The notes below the pieces were generated by a model. That model searched no databases. It was not told where the DNA came from and saw only the letters and a list, made by a program, of their open reading frames with translations. A program made the translations under genes and the position numbers. Below are positions 10,576 to 22,108 of a stretch of DNA of 34,555 nt, piece by piece; within the stretch, counting starts at the first letter, position 1; the number at the start of each line of letters is the position of its first letter. Source of the DNA: Ichthyophthirius multifiliis (Eukaryota; Ciliophora; Oligohymenophorea; Hymenostomatida); the NCBI RefSeq assembly GCF_000220395.1, contig NW_004086691.1, forward strand, positions 1-34,555. Direction: 5' to 3'.

Positions 10576-11784
10576 TCAAATTCTTTTAAGCCATTTTTTC
10601 TTTTCTGAATCTTATTTGTTTACACTAGAATATATAATGGGGTGAGTCTATTTTTAATATTATTATGAAATTTCATTATTGAACGTAAAGCTTAATTAAA
10701 ACTAATGTTTATTTTATTATTAAATAGCCTATTTATATTATCCACTATTATTATTCTATAATAAAAAAGCTTATTATTATTATTATTATTACTATTATTA
10801 TTATTAGTATTAAATAGAATTTTTGCTTAATGATCCTAGAGGTTCTTCTGTAAAAGATTAAGAAAAGCTATTATTATTTTATGATTAAAGATTTTCCTGG
10901 TTTTGATTTTTTTAAAAATAATTTTTTGTATCTCCTTTTATTTACTTTTGTGAATAATTTTTTGATGTAATATCTTCATCATCACAAGTCTTTATTTAAA
11001 AAATATGTTATATATACATATATATGTGTATAATTATTTTTAATTATATATTAATTTATTTTTATATAATTTACTTCTTTTTCAAATTAAATTTTATTGC
11101 TTTATCTTGGTTTTGCGTGTAATTCAGTCATTAATTTTGCGTATTTAAAATATTCCTCGTAATTTTCCATAAAAAGTTTACCTACTTCTTCATTTAACGC
11201 ACTTTCAGGAAAAGGAACTATTAATAAACATTTTATAACCTTTTTTTTTAGTTAAATAATATATATAGTATTTTATATTATATATATAACAATAAATTAT
11301 GTAATATTAATACTTCGAATATATTTTAGAAAGACCAGTTTGTAGGGTTCCAATCTTTTTTTAATGTATTTACACATATTTCTCCTTTTTCTGATACATT
11401 AGGGTGTGCAATTTTAGTATGGAAAAATCCTTTTGGAGGTACTTTAGGAAAGTCCTATGGTAGGATTAATTTACATCTAAAAACGCCTCCTTCATATGGT
11501 GTTTATACTTTATATTAAATAAATTAGATATATTCCTATTTAATAAATTTGTTTTTTATTTACCAGGGCCTATTATGTCTGCTTAAATATCATATATATC
11601 AATATCATTTATAATTACATTTATTCCTGTATTTTTTATAAAATTTTAATTATTTTTATTTGTACCATCTGGATTTTTTTATTTTAATTGGTTTAATTAA
11701 CGTGATATTATTATATTTATTCTTGGATTCTTTTAGTTTATTAGAAAATATTATTTATATTGCTTTTGTTTTATTTTTTACCAT
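10576..11784 (-). CDS. UBE2S: UBE2S-type ubiquitin-conjugating enzyme (E2) with long Q-rich tail
   Basis: E2 of the UBE2S/E2-EPF type; in animals it extends K11-linked chains on APC/C substrates. Minus-strand exons: 11784-11782 (the ATG alone), 11729-11666, 11626-11564, 11507-11314, 11239-11075, 10989-10576. Introns are 52, 39, 56, 74 and 85 nt; exons sum to 903 nt (300 aa). The UBC fold shows [35 protein letters not shown] (78-80) and catalytic Cys88 in [12 protein letters not shown]. The UBE2S-specific C-lobe [19 protein letters not shown] follows. Residues 151-300 form a disordered tail with an 11-Gln run encoded by TAA/TAG triplets, ending KKKWLKRI before TGA 10578-10576. That end resembles the basic LRRL tail by which animal UBE2S docks on the APC/C. 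The start is fixed by splicing; without the first intron there is no suitable ATG. Confidence 0.9.
10746..10808 (-). repeat. TAA/TAG triplet repeat encoding poly-Gln
   Basis: Within the UBE2S tail. TAC is followed by 11 consecutive TAA/TAG codons (minus strand, about 10771-10803), then more Q/N-rich codons. In the standard code this is a block of stops; in this organism it is a poly-Q tract and a likely length-variable microsatellite. Confidence 0.85.
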
Positions 11785-13899
11785 TTTATTATTACTCTTT
11801 TTTTTATTAATATTTATTTTTTATTTTATTTTTTATAATTTTATAAATGTTTGTTAAATTATATATATGAAATTATATATTCAAGCTTTTTTTTTTTTTT
11901 TTTTTTTTTCGATGAACCATTAATTATTTTTTAATTTAGCTTTTAATATTTTTTTTGTTCTAATTTATTAATTAATAAAAATATAATAAAATACATAAAA
12001 TATAAAATATATTAGATAAATATAAGAAGAATTAATATTTTTTTTTTCTTACTTTTTTATTTAATAAAATACTATATAGTTTATTTGAACAAAAAAAAAA
12101 ATAAAAAAAAAAATTATGAAAAATAAAATAAAAAAAAATTATAATTTTTTGATAATTTTTTTTTTTTTTTTTTTTTTTTATAATTAAATTAATTATTTTA
12201 CTTCTAGAAAAACAATTTAACGATTTAAAAATAAAAAAATTAATAATTTATAAAAAAAAAATTATAAAATAAGAAAGTAGCCTAAAAATTCTCATTCAAT
12301 ATTTTATTTGTATTTATTTATTTTACAAATTATATATATGTATTTTTTTTTTATAATAAATATTAAATTGCTTATAATATTTAGAAATTTTAAATTAATT
12401 CTTTATAAGAAAAAAATAAATATTCGCTTATATTTTTATGAATATTTTATCTTTATTTATAATTTATTTCTTTTGAGATATTTAAAATAAATTATTTCAA
12501 AAATAAAGATCATGTTTAAATTCTTTTCTGGGAATTTAGTTTTTTAATTTAATTTTTAAATTCTTTTATAATATTATAATCATATAAATGTTTATAAGTG
12601 TTTTATTATTGATTTTATTAATAATTAATTATTTAATAAGTATTATATATTTATTTAATTTTTTATTATAATTTAATTTTGTTTATTTAATATTGTATGA
12701 GTTTATCATAATTATATTTTATTATATAAAAACTCATTTTTATTTTTTTTAATATAATTCTATTCCTAATTTTTAAATGAATTTATTTAAATTATATTTT
12801 TTTAAAAAAATAAAAATAAAACAATAAATACCATAATTCTAAATTATTATAATTTTTAATTTCATCGTTTAAATATTTATTTTTAATTTTTTATATTTAA
12901 TTTACTTTTTAAAGTTATTATAATTGTTATTAATATGTATTTAATTTTAAATTATTAGTTAAAATTGCTTTCTCATTTATAAAACTATTTAAATATTTTA
13001 TTTTCACTTTTAAATATTATTTTTTAGAATAGTTTTTATTTATTTTTTTCTGTATTTTTTTTAAAAATTTAATATAAAATATAAAAGTCATTATCAATTT
13101 TTTTTTGATTATGTTTTTTTTTTGAAAAAAAATATTACAAAGTAATAAATATATATTGAATCTTTAAAAATATTATAATTTTTGATATTTTACATAATGT
13201 TATTTGATAATAGTTAATTTTAGATTTTTTTTTTGTATTTCTTTTATTTTCTAATGATGAATTTTAAGTTAATATATAATTTATTTTCTTGCTTTTAGTA
13301 TTTTTTTTAGATCATTTTAATAATTTATTTAGTTTTATTTTATAATTCATTTTTTTATATATATGTCTGTTATATGTACTTATATTATATTAATAAAAAT
13401 TAAATTAATTTTTTTTTTTTTTTTACAGAAAATAGTTTTTTATATTTGAAATTACAATTTTTTTTATTTTATTAAAAAAAATATGGACTATAGTTATTTT
13501 TAGATTATTGAAAATATTTTTAAATATAAATTTTAACTTATATCTATTGAAATATATGAATTTTGTAATTGAAAATATGTAAAATACAAAAATAAATAAT
13601 TAATTAAATTGTAATTTATAAAAATTAAAACATAAAATGTATTTTAAATTATTATATTAAAAAGACTCAAAAAATGTAATATTATTTATATATTAAATAT
13701 ATATATTTAATATATAAATTTTTAAAAGATCATTAAATAAAAATAATATTATAGTCAAAGAAATCTCAAAAAAATTAAAATAACAAATTTCGAATATATT
13801 AAATATTTTTAATAAATAATTTTTTTTAAATTTATATAAAAAAAATAGTCACATTATATAACTAATAAAATATAAAAATTACAAAATTATAATAATAAA
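11785..13899. other. Long A+T-rich spacer between divergent genes
   Basis: About 2.1 kb between the UBE2S start (minus) and the TmcB-like start (plus), so it should contain both promoters. It holds many poly-T and poly-A runs of 10-20 nt. Short open stretches (for example around 12308-12490) have only low-complexity F/I/Y/L/K content and no motif, so I do not call a gene. Confidence 0.6.
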
Positions 13900-16788
13900 A
13901 TGTCTATACTTAATATAAAAAGTGCATTTATAAATTTTTATACTGAAGAGTTATATAAACTTATAAAGATTCATTAAAGAAATAAAATAGAATCTTTATT
14001 TTTAATAATAATAAAGGCAGCATATTTTATATTATTTATATTTACCAATGATACATATGATATATTAATTAAATATGATAAAAACTTAGAAAATATTTAA
14101 AGATTAAATAAAATTTAAAATAAGTAATAAATTTTTGAATATTTATAGTATTTTGTTTGCATTTTTAACTTTAATTTAGTCATATATTTAATGTTTAATT
14201 TATAAAAAAAACAAATAAACAATAGTTTTAAATAAAAAAAATAATAAAAAAAAGAGATTATCTTATAAATTATATTTATTCCTTTATTTTTTAAGCCTAT
14301 AATTAATTATTTTTAGTTCCTTTTCTATTTATTAGCTTTATAGAAACAAATAAAATTACAATAATAAATGCAATATTAATATTATTATTAAGTAAAAATT
14401 AATATATTTGATATTTTTTTAAATAAAAATAAATAGATTTTACATCAGAAGATGTAAATTATAATTATTTAATAATAAATAAGGATTTTTTAGCTAAAAA
14501 ATATTCAAATTTTATTTATATTTATTAGAGTTTAGAAATAACTGGAATAATAATAATGAGTATAAGTAGTTATTTATATATATGTCCAGTATTGATAATA
14601 ATATATTTTTTAAACTTAACAAATGCTATTTTTATTAATCCTTTTTATAATGAAACGATTGAATAAGTGTCAATATTTATAAATTTGTATTTATTTTTTT
14701 TAAGTATTTTATTTTAAGTCTTTATTTAAGTTGATTTTTAAGGAAATTTATTGAGTGCTTTTATCATTTGTTTGATTCCTTTATGTTTTAAATTGTATTA
14801 AATTATTTTCAAAATATTACAAATTAGAATCTTTTAATAATTCGAAGAGCATTTTCTGAAAAATGAAGAATAAAAAGTATTAAAAATAGAAGGAAAATAC
14901 ATTGATTTAATTATTAGAAATATAATTTTTAAAGAAAATAAAAATAGTCTTAATTTAAATTAGGAAAACTGTTAATTTAATTTAAAAATTGTTTATTTTT
15001 TATAGTTAATTATTTAATAAAAGAAATTGAGTTTAAATGGGAAAAATGAGGATTTATATTTTCTGGAATAAAAAAGAAATGAAGATATGTTTTTTTTATC
15101 GAAGAAATATTTAAGTGGAAAAGATGAATAAATGGATAAGATTTTGTAAAATATTATGATTTATTTATTAGAAAATCATAGAGAATATTAAAAAACGGAA
15201 GAAATTTTAGTCTTTTATTTAGTTTTTATATTATAAATTAGTAAAAACTATGAAATTTTTTGGATTAAACTTTACGAAATAAAAAAAAAAGTATCTTTAA
15301 AGTATTTATAGATTTTAAATAGTATCGAAAATGAATTTAAAATACTCTAAAAGAAATTAAAATATAATAATTTTGATAAAAAATACTTAGATATTTTTTA
15401 TTGTGATTAATTAATAAATGAATCTAAGTCTTTACTTAGAGAAGCTATTATAAGTAAATCATAAGTTTTAAATATGATGATGTTAAGATATATTGATTTA
15501 AATAAATTAAATAATAAACTGGAAGAATTGTAAAGAAAAAGAGACTTTTTATTCGAAAACTTAAGCTTTTTAATGAATTCGAATTTTATTAATACCGAAA
15601 TTATAGAAGTTTATTATTAATATATGGCAATTTTATCTTTTACTAATAATGATATTAAAATAAATAAAAATAAAGGTTTAAATAATTAAGAAGATGAAAA
15701 TTAATTTCTTTAGTTAAAAAATGAAAAATCTTGTGCGGTTTTTGTTAAGGCTTTTATTGAATAAAAAAAGTATATAATATAGAAGGTTTCTAATTAATTT
15801 AATAGGATTTTCAAAATAAAAAATGAGGATATTATAAAGCAAAGAATTGAAAAAATAATCCCGTTCTTCATATAGAAAAAACATCATTTTTATATTTAGG
15901 ATTTTTTGAAAAAAAATTAGCCTTCAAATATCAAAAATAAATTACTTTTTGGATAAAATTAATTAGGCTATGTTATCCCTTTATAAATCGATATAAAAAT
16001 TAACTATTTAGATTATGAAAATGGAGTTGGTTTAATAGCTAATATAGTACTTTTGGAAAAAAGGAATAATTAATATATAATTTTTGATGATGTAAAATTA
16101 AAAGCATTGTCTGTATCTTAAAAAGTACATAAAGAAATATTTAATAATCATTAAAATATTAAAAATATAAATCTTTTAAAGGCATTTTCGTTTTTGAGTC
16201 CTTTTAAAAAAAATTAGAATATAAAAATTTAAACTATTTAAAGTTTATAAATATAAAATGAAAATTCTAGTTAGAGTGATTATGAGGAAATAGTGTAAGA
16301 AAACTATGGTTTTTTAGAATAAAAAAAAAGGCCTTATGCAATGATTATAGAAAAAATTAACGAAAATAATTAATAAAAAAAAATAAAGAAATAAGAATAT
16401 ATATTGATTACTTGCAGGGTTAAATTGATTTAATTAAAATATAAATACTGTAATTTAGGGTGTATAGTATTAAAAAAAATAAAAATTTTTAAATAAGGAT
16501 AAGCTTTTGAAGTTTTCTAAAAACTTAATAATAAAAAAAAATATACAACTAATTTTGCATCTTTAGATATTTAAGTTCTTAATATTTTTTAAAATAGTAC
16601 TAAAAATTATACTAATTCATATATTAATAATATTACTTTAAAAAAAAGTATAATAGCAATATGTAAAAAATATAAGTTATATTGAAAATTCATTGTATTA
16701 AATAAATGTTTAAGATAAGAATATATAAAAAATTATATTAACTAATAGAAATCAAAATTATAATAAATTAAGTAATATTTAATATTTA

Positions 16789-16862
<74 letters not shown>

Positions 16863-19521
16863 TTATAATTAATTTTTCTTTTATACATTTTTTATATATA
16901 TTTTTATTATAATTATAAATAATAAATAATCATTTTTATTTAACATAATATATTAATATTATATTTAATTATATATATTAGATTAAACATATTGCATTAA
17001 TGATCTTTCAGATATTTCAAAACAAGATACAAGTTAAATTTAAGCTATTAATATAGAAAAAACTCTTTATGATAATTAATAAATGAGTTTACAATAATCG
17101 CAAATTTTTACTAAATTAAACAGCGATATATTAACCTAATATTAAACAAAAAGAAAAAAATCTTAATTAAATTAGTTTAAAATTACAATATAATAAAAGA
17201 ATGAACAAGAATAAGAATAATAAGCAAATTCTGAATAAAGAATAAAAAATAAAACATTTTAAAAATCTTTTTCTTATTTAAATAATTAAACTGAAAAACA
17301 AAGCTCATTTAAAGTTTTTAAAGGGAAAAATACCATATAAACTTCTAATACATCTCGAAATTTAAGCTTAAGTATATATTAAAGATTAAAAAACACTATT
17401 TTAACTCAAAAATCATTAAATGCAACTAAAATTATATATTTATTAGGTTTTATTAGTATAGGAGTTATAATTACAGTAACAATAATATAATATTTATAAG
17501 TAATTAATATATTTAATAACTTCTATTAAGATATAAAAGTATTAGATTGGCCTATGTAAATATTAAGTAAATACTCACAAATTTAAAGGGATAGAGTTAT
17601 GCAGAGATTCACTTAAAATAACGAATTTTTTGATTTTGGACAAAACATATAATTCTATAAAGATTTTTATATGGATTAAATAAAAAAAAATTTTAAGGAT
17701 ATTTATAATCTTTATTTTCCTTAATTAATAAATATGGATGCAAAAAGACTAATATACAATAGTATTATGAAAACAGAATTTAAATTTCAAAATGCAATTC
17801 TTTATTAAAAAGATTCCAGAACTAATTAAATTATTCCTGATAATTAAAATAATAATGAAGTAATACAAGATATGGAGGATTCTAATAAGTATTTTGTTTA
17901 AGAAGTTTAGTCGAATTTAATATAAGGGTTGGCTTTTATGAATTAATATGTATGGTCGTATTCTTATGATTTGACAAAGAGATCATAGTATATATTTATT
18001 GTTAATTTTAGGGTTATTTAGAAATTTTTTAAGAAAATACTATAGGAATGCGTAGATTTAGCTATTTAGTCTGTTAATAATATTTCTTAATAATTAAATA
18101 TGTTGATGATTTTAATTATATTAATGTCAATTTTGTGTATATTTATTGTTTTACCGATTTACTATGTAGTTTAAATAAAGAAAGAAGAAATTTTGATTCT
18201 TTTTTCTACATTTCCTGCAAATTAGATACAAAATATAATAAATTAAACTGTAAATAACAATTAATAAGGCACTAATATGAAAATCGATTTTTTTTAAATA
18301 AATAACACAAATTAAATATAAAAAAAAATTAAAGCATATCCTAAACCAATAAATTAAAAAATTTAATGTAAAAATTTTAATATAATGCATTTTAATTTTA
18401 TTTTTTCTAATAATTTATCCTGTTTCTAATAAAATAGTTTCTAATTAATATATTAATTAAAATAAAGAAGATATAGAATTATTTTGTAAATATATAAATA
18501 TATAAAAATATAAATAAAAAAATATATAAATACATAAATATATAAATATATATATAATAATTTTTATATATATATAATATTATTTTTTTATTATTTATTT
18601 ATTGTTAATATTATTTTTATTTAAATATTTTATTTTTATTTATTTATTTTTTTAATTATATAAAACTTTTATTAAAAATAATATAATCTATATTAATTTA
18701 TTTTTATAAGCTCTTTTTTCGAATTAAAATCAGAAGTTAATAAAAATATAGGACAGAACTTATTTTGTATGTTTATAAAATTAAATTCATAGAGTTTAGT
18801 TTTTTAATTAAAAGATATTATGAAAGATATTAAAGTTAATATTGAAAATGCATATATTTTACAATAAAAAATTTATGAAAAATCTACAAAAATTAGTTAA
18901 TAATCAAGGTAAAATATTTATATATAAATGTAAATATATTAAATATATAGGTTTAATAAATATAAATATGATCAATTTTTTATATAACTTTTATAAGAAA
19001 ATATATGTTAAACTTTAATAAAATATCCAGATTTAGTAGGACCTGATTATAGAGATATGCAATTATTTAAGACTTGTGAGAGTTTAAAAAATGGAATATT
19101 TAAATAAGGTTTATTTATTAGTTTATAAAATTTTTTTTATGTATCTAAAGACATATATGATATATTGGAAATATAAGACCGTATTAAATTATAAAATACA
19201 TTTAAGGAATTTAAATAGAGTTTTAGTATATTGGAATATTATGATTAAATGTTCTAAATAGATACTATAGTAAATATATTGATATATTTTATGAAATAAT
19301 AAAATTAAGAATATTTAAATTATTATTTTTAATTTTAATTTTATATGATGGTGTATTAATTAGTAAGTTCTATTTTCATAACATTTGCATGCTTGTATTT
19401 TTATTTAAGAAAATAAATTAGGAATTTAATTATACAAAAAATACCTTAGTTTATTAGATATAAATATAATTTTAGATAATAAATATATTATAACATTTTT
19501 TAAAAAAATTAGAATTTATGA
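13900..19521 (+). CDS. Large TmcB/PAS-like transmembrane protein
   Basis: A member of the big ciliate family annotated as PAS-domain/TmcB-like membrane proteins; function unknown, sensory or signalling is a guess. Exons: 13900-14192, 14255-14391, 14437-16647, 16982-18485, 18711-18908, 18951-19521 (4914 nt, 1637 aa). Introns 14392-14436 and 18909-18950 are typical; 16648-16981 (334 nt, with an AT microsatellite) and 18486-18710 are long. The first frame change (14193-14254) may instead be one base missing from an A8 run (14234-14241 or 14246-14253). N-terminal membrane segments are followed by a soluble region with the PAS-like stretch VFVKAFIEQKKYIIQKVSNQF and YVIPLQIDI. A second membrane region follows (MSILCIFIVLPIYYVVQIKK) after a Q-rich linker, then a C-terminal helix-rich part with a last membrane pass. 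Joining the two halves into one gene rests on family architecture and frame arithmetic. Confidence 0.75.
16795..16857. repeat. AT-dinucleotide microsatellite (about 31 units)
   Basis: Nearly pure AT repeat inside the 334-nt intron of the TmcB-like gene; the longest such tract in the window. Confidence 0.9.
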
Positions 19522-19559
19522 ATAAATAATGATAAATAAAAATATATAATTATAAAAAG

Positions 19560-19670
19560 ATATAATATAAAAATATAAATATATATAATAATATATTATA
19601 AATATATATATATATATATATATGTTTATATATATATATATCTATATATATACATATATATATATATTTT
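19560..19670. repeat. AT-rich dinucleotide tract between convergent genes
   Basis: Interrupted AT/TA repeats in the roughly 160-nt gap between the TmcB-like stop (19521, plus) and the coiled-coil gene stop (19682, minus). Confidence 0.8.
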
Positions 19671-19681
19671 TTTTTTTTTTT

Positions 19682-20128
19682 TCATATTTATTTTAATTTT
19701 TTTATTATTTATTATAATTGATCAAATTCTTTTTCTTCAATTTTATTTAATTAAAAATCTTATAATTATTATTATAATTTATTAATATCTATTTCTTTAT
19801 ATTTAAATTATTCTTCTTCTTCTTCTATTTTTTATAATTACGTAATTTTTTTTTATTTTTTTTTGTAATTATATATTTTTTTTTCATGCTTTTAATATTT
19901 TTTTTCATTAGATCTACTTCTTGATCGTGATTTATTTTTATTTTCATTTATTTAATTTTAATATATTTAGAGAAAATTTTTAAATTATAAGCGAAGTTCT
20001 TTTAGTTTTTATTAAATATTTTATATGTTTTCTATTTTTTCGTACATTATATCTATATGAGTTGTTTTTGGTATTTTGTCTATTTGTATAAGATTTTCGT
20101 TTATTTTTGATTATATGTTTAATTTCAT
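19682..20128 (-). CDS. Small coiled-coil protein, 148 aa
   Basis: Not recognised. A single intron-less minus-strand frame runs from ATG 20128-20126 to TGA 19684-19682, 149 codons including the stop. The ATG sits in an A-rich context typical of ciliate starts. The protein is highly charged and Lys/Glu/Gln-rich with heptad-like spacing, predicting a coiled coil over most of its length. It has a short SRSRSRS stretch near residue 65 and a run of five Glu. No signal peptide or membrane segment. Convergent with the TmcB-like gene and divergent from the PAP2 gene. Could be a structural or cytoskeletal component, but that is only composition-based. Confidence 0.65.
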
Positions 20129-20703
20129 TTTTATTTATTTATTTTTAGTATTTTTAAAAAAGGGTTTTTTATTTTGTTATTATTTCGTGTATTATATTTT
20201 ATTAAAATATTAGTTTTTTTTTTTTTTCTATTTTTTATAATATTTTTTAATTAATATAATAATTCTTAAGTATATATTTTACATATATATATATATATAT
20301 AAAAAATTTTATATTTAATTTACATATTGTTTTTTTATATAATTCTTTTTTATTTATATTATTTTAAAAATTAAATAATTTTTTAAAATAAATTAAAATT
20401 TTTATTATTTATTTCTTATTTTTAGATAAAAAAATAAAAAATATATTTTCCTTATTTTTTTATTTTTAAATAATAATTATATTATTAATAACTAAAAAAA
20501 AACATTTTTAATAGTAAATTATTTATATTTTAATTTATTAAATATTATAAAAAATGATTTATTAATTATATTTTTTCTTTCTTTTATTTTTAATAAAAAA
20601 TAAAATAATTTTTTTAAAAAATAAAAATATTTCTTTTATATATAAAAATTAAATTTATTTAATAATAAAAATATACTTATATATATATATAATAAAAAAA
20701 AAA
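20129..20703. other. Divergent A+T-rich promoter region
   Basis: 575 nt between the starts of the coiled-coil gene (minus) and the PAP2 gene (plus). It contains an AT tract near 20283-20301 and long T/A runs; no recognisable motif. Confidence 0.6.
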
Positions 20704-22085
20704 ATGCATATTTATTATAATAATATACCTTATGAAGAAAATAACTTAAATGTTATAAAAAAAAAATCTTTTAATAAAACCAAAATAATAATTTTCATAT
20801 TATTGTTTTTATATATATTAATAGATTCTTTAATTAAAGACTATTTAATTATTTGGAACACTTATTTAACTTCATAAATATAAAAAGATACAGAGCTAAA
20901 GAGTGTTTAAATATATACACTTAAGTTCATATCTTTTTTAGGAGATTAACCTATGGAAACATCTATATTGTTCTTTTTTTATATATACTTTCCGAATAAA
21001 TTACATACGCTAAAAATTATCATCTATATCTTACTAAGTGGCTTTATTTTATCCATATTGAAATTGCTTTATCATGAAAATAGACCTTATTTATTATTCC
21101 CAGATGATATTTAAGGATATGGATGCAATACAGGCTTTGGGAAACCTTCAGGGCATTCTTTTAACGCAGTTTTATTTTACTATTTGGTATTCGAAAGTAT
21201 TTTAGAGGGTAAATTATACTAAAAAAACAACTAAAATCTAGTTAATTAATAAGGATAAAAAATGGTTGAAAAAAGATGGTTTTAGAGGAGTTTTTTATGG
21301 TTAATTTTTTATTTTATTTTGGTTTTTTTAATTGGGTTTTCTAGAATTGCCTTAGGAGTGCATTCTTTTGGACAGGTTTTTTTAGGGTTTATTTTTGGGG
21401 TGATTTTTTTGTTATTTTTTTAGGTTTATTTTGAAGAAAAAATCGATTTTTTATTAAATTTATATACTTTTAAAAATTTCGAGGGTTTAAATTAGAGTAA
21501 AAAAAGGCATTTTTTAGGACTATTTTTAGTTTATTTTTTTGGGCTTTTTTTACTCGTTTTATTTTTTTGAGTTTGAACTTTTAGTAGGAAGATTTTTAGT
21601 TTGATAAAAATTAGAAAAACACACTGTTTTTTGATTAATAAGAGTTCTTTTTAAATATATAAAATGCTAAGGAAAAATATGGATGTTAGTGGAGTAAAAT
21701 TTTTATGGAAAATGTTAAAAAAAATTAAGGAGTTTTTCTATAATAGAGTATTTTTGTTAAAGATACGGGTGGATTTTCAATTGGGTTTGGGATTATTTTT
21801 TGCATTTTAATTAAATAAGGTAGTTATTAGTATAATAAAAAAGGTTTTGGGGAAATTTCTCGAGGTTAGGTTGTATTAAGGATTTTTATTTTAGTGTTTT
21901 TAGGATGTTTAGTGTACTTTATTTTCTTTTTAATTAATCTTTATTACTATTAAGTTTGGATTTCGTTTATTTTAATGAATTAATTGAGAGGGTTTTTATT
22001 TAGTTTTATTTTAATCTATATATGTCCTAAAATATACCGAAAATTAAATATAGATTTCGATGGAGATTATTTAAAAGAAACATGA
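20704..22085 (+). CDS. PAP2-superfamily membrane phosphatase
   Basis: Membrane lipid phosphatase of the PAP2 (type 2 phosphatidic acid phosphatase/sphingosine-phosphatase) fold. From ATG 20704 all three catalytic motifs are intact: KX6RP as K120..R127-P128, PSGH at 148-151, and SRX5H as S213-R214..H220, the expected nucleophile and acid-base residues. Hydrophobic segments flank them, and the C-terminal half adds further membrane segments, longer than minimal PAP2 enzymes (about 450-460 aa). The frame changes near 21556-21584: either a 29-nt GTTTTA..TTAG intron, or one base missing from T7 at 21562-21568. The indel reading keeps a full-length 22-residue membrane segment, whereas the intron would cut it to about 15. 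TGA is 22083-22085, only 23 nt from the MSH4 stop on the other strand. Substrate unknown. Confidence 0.85.
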
Positions 22086-22108
22086 GAGAAAATAATATAT
22101 ATATATAT

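Noticed and set aside
12308-12490. Short plus-strand open frame rich in F/I/Y/L
   Set aside because: Pure A/T low-complexity content, no motif, and open frames are expected by chance with a single stop codon.
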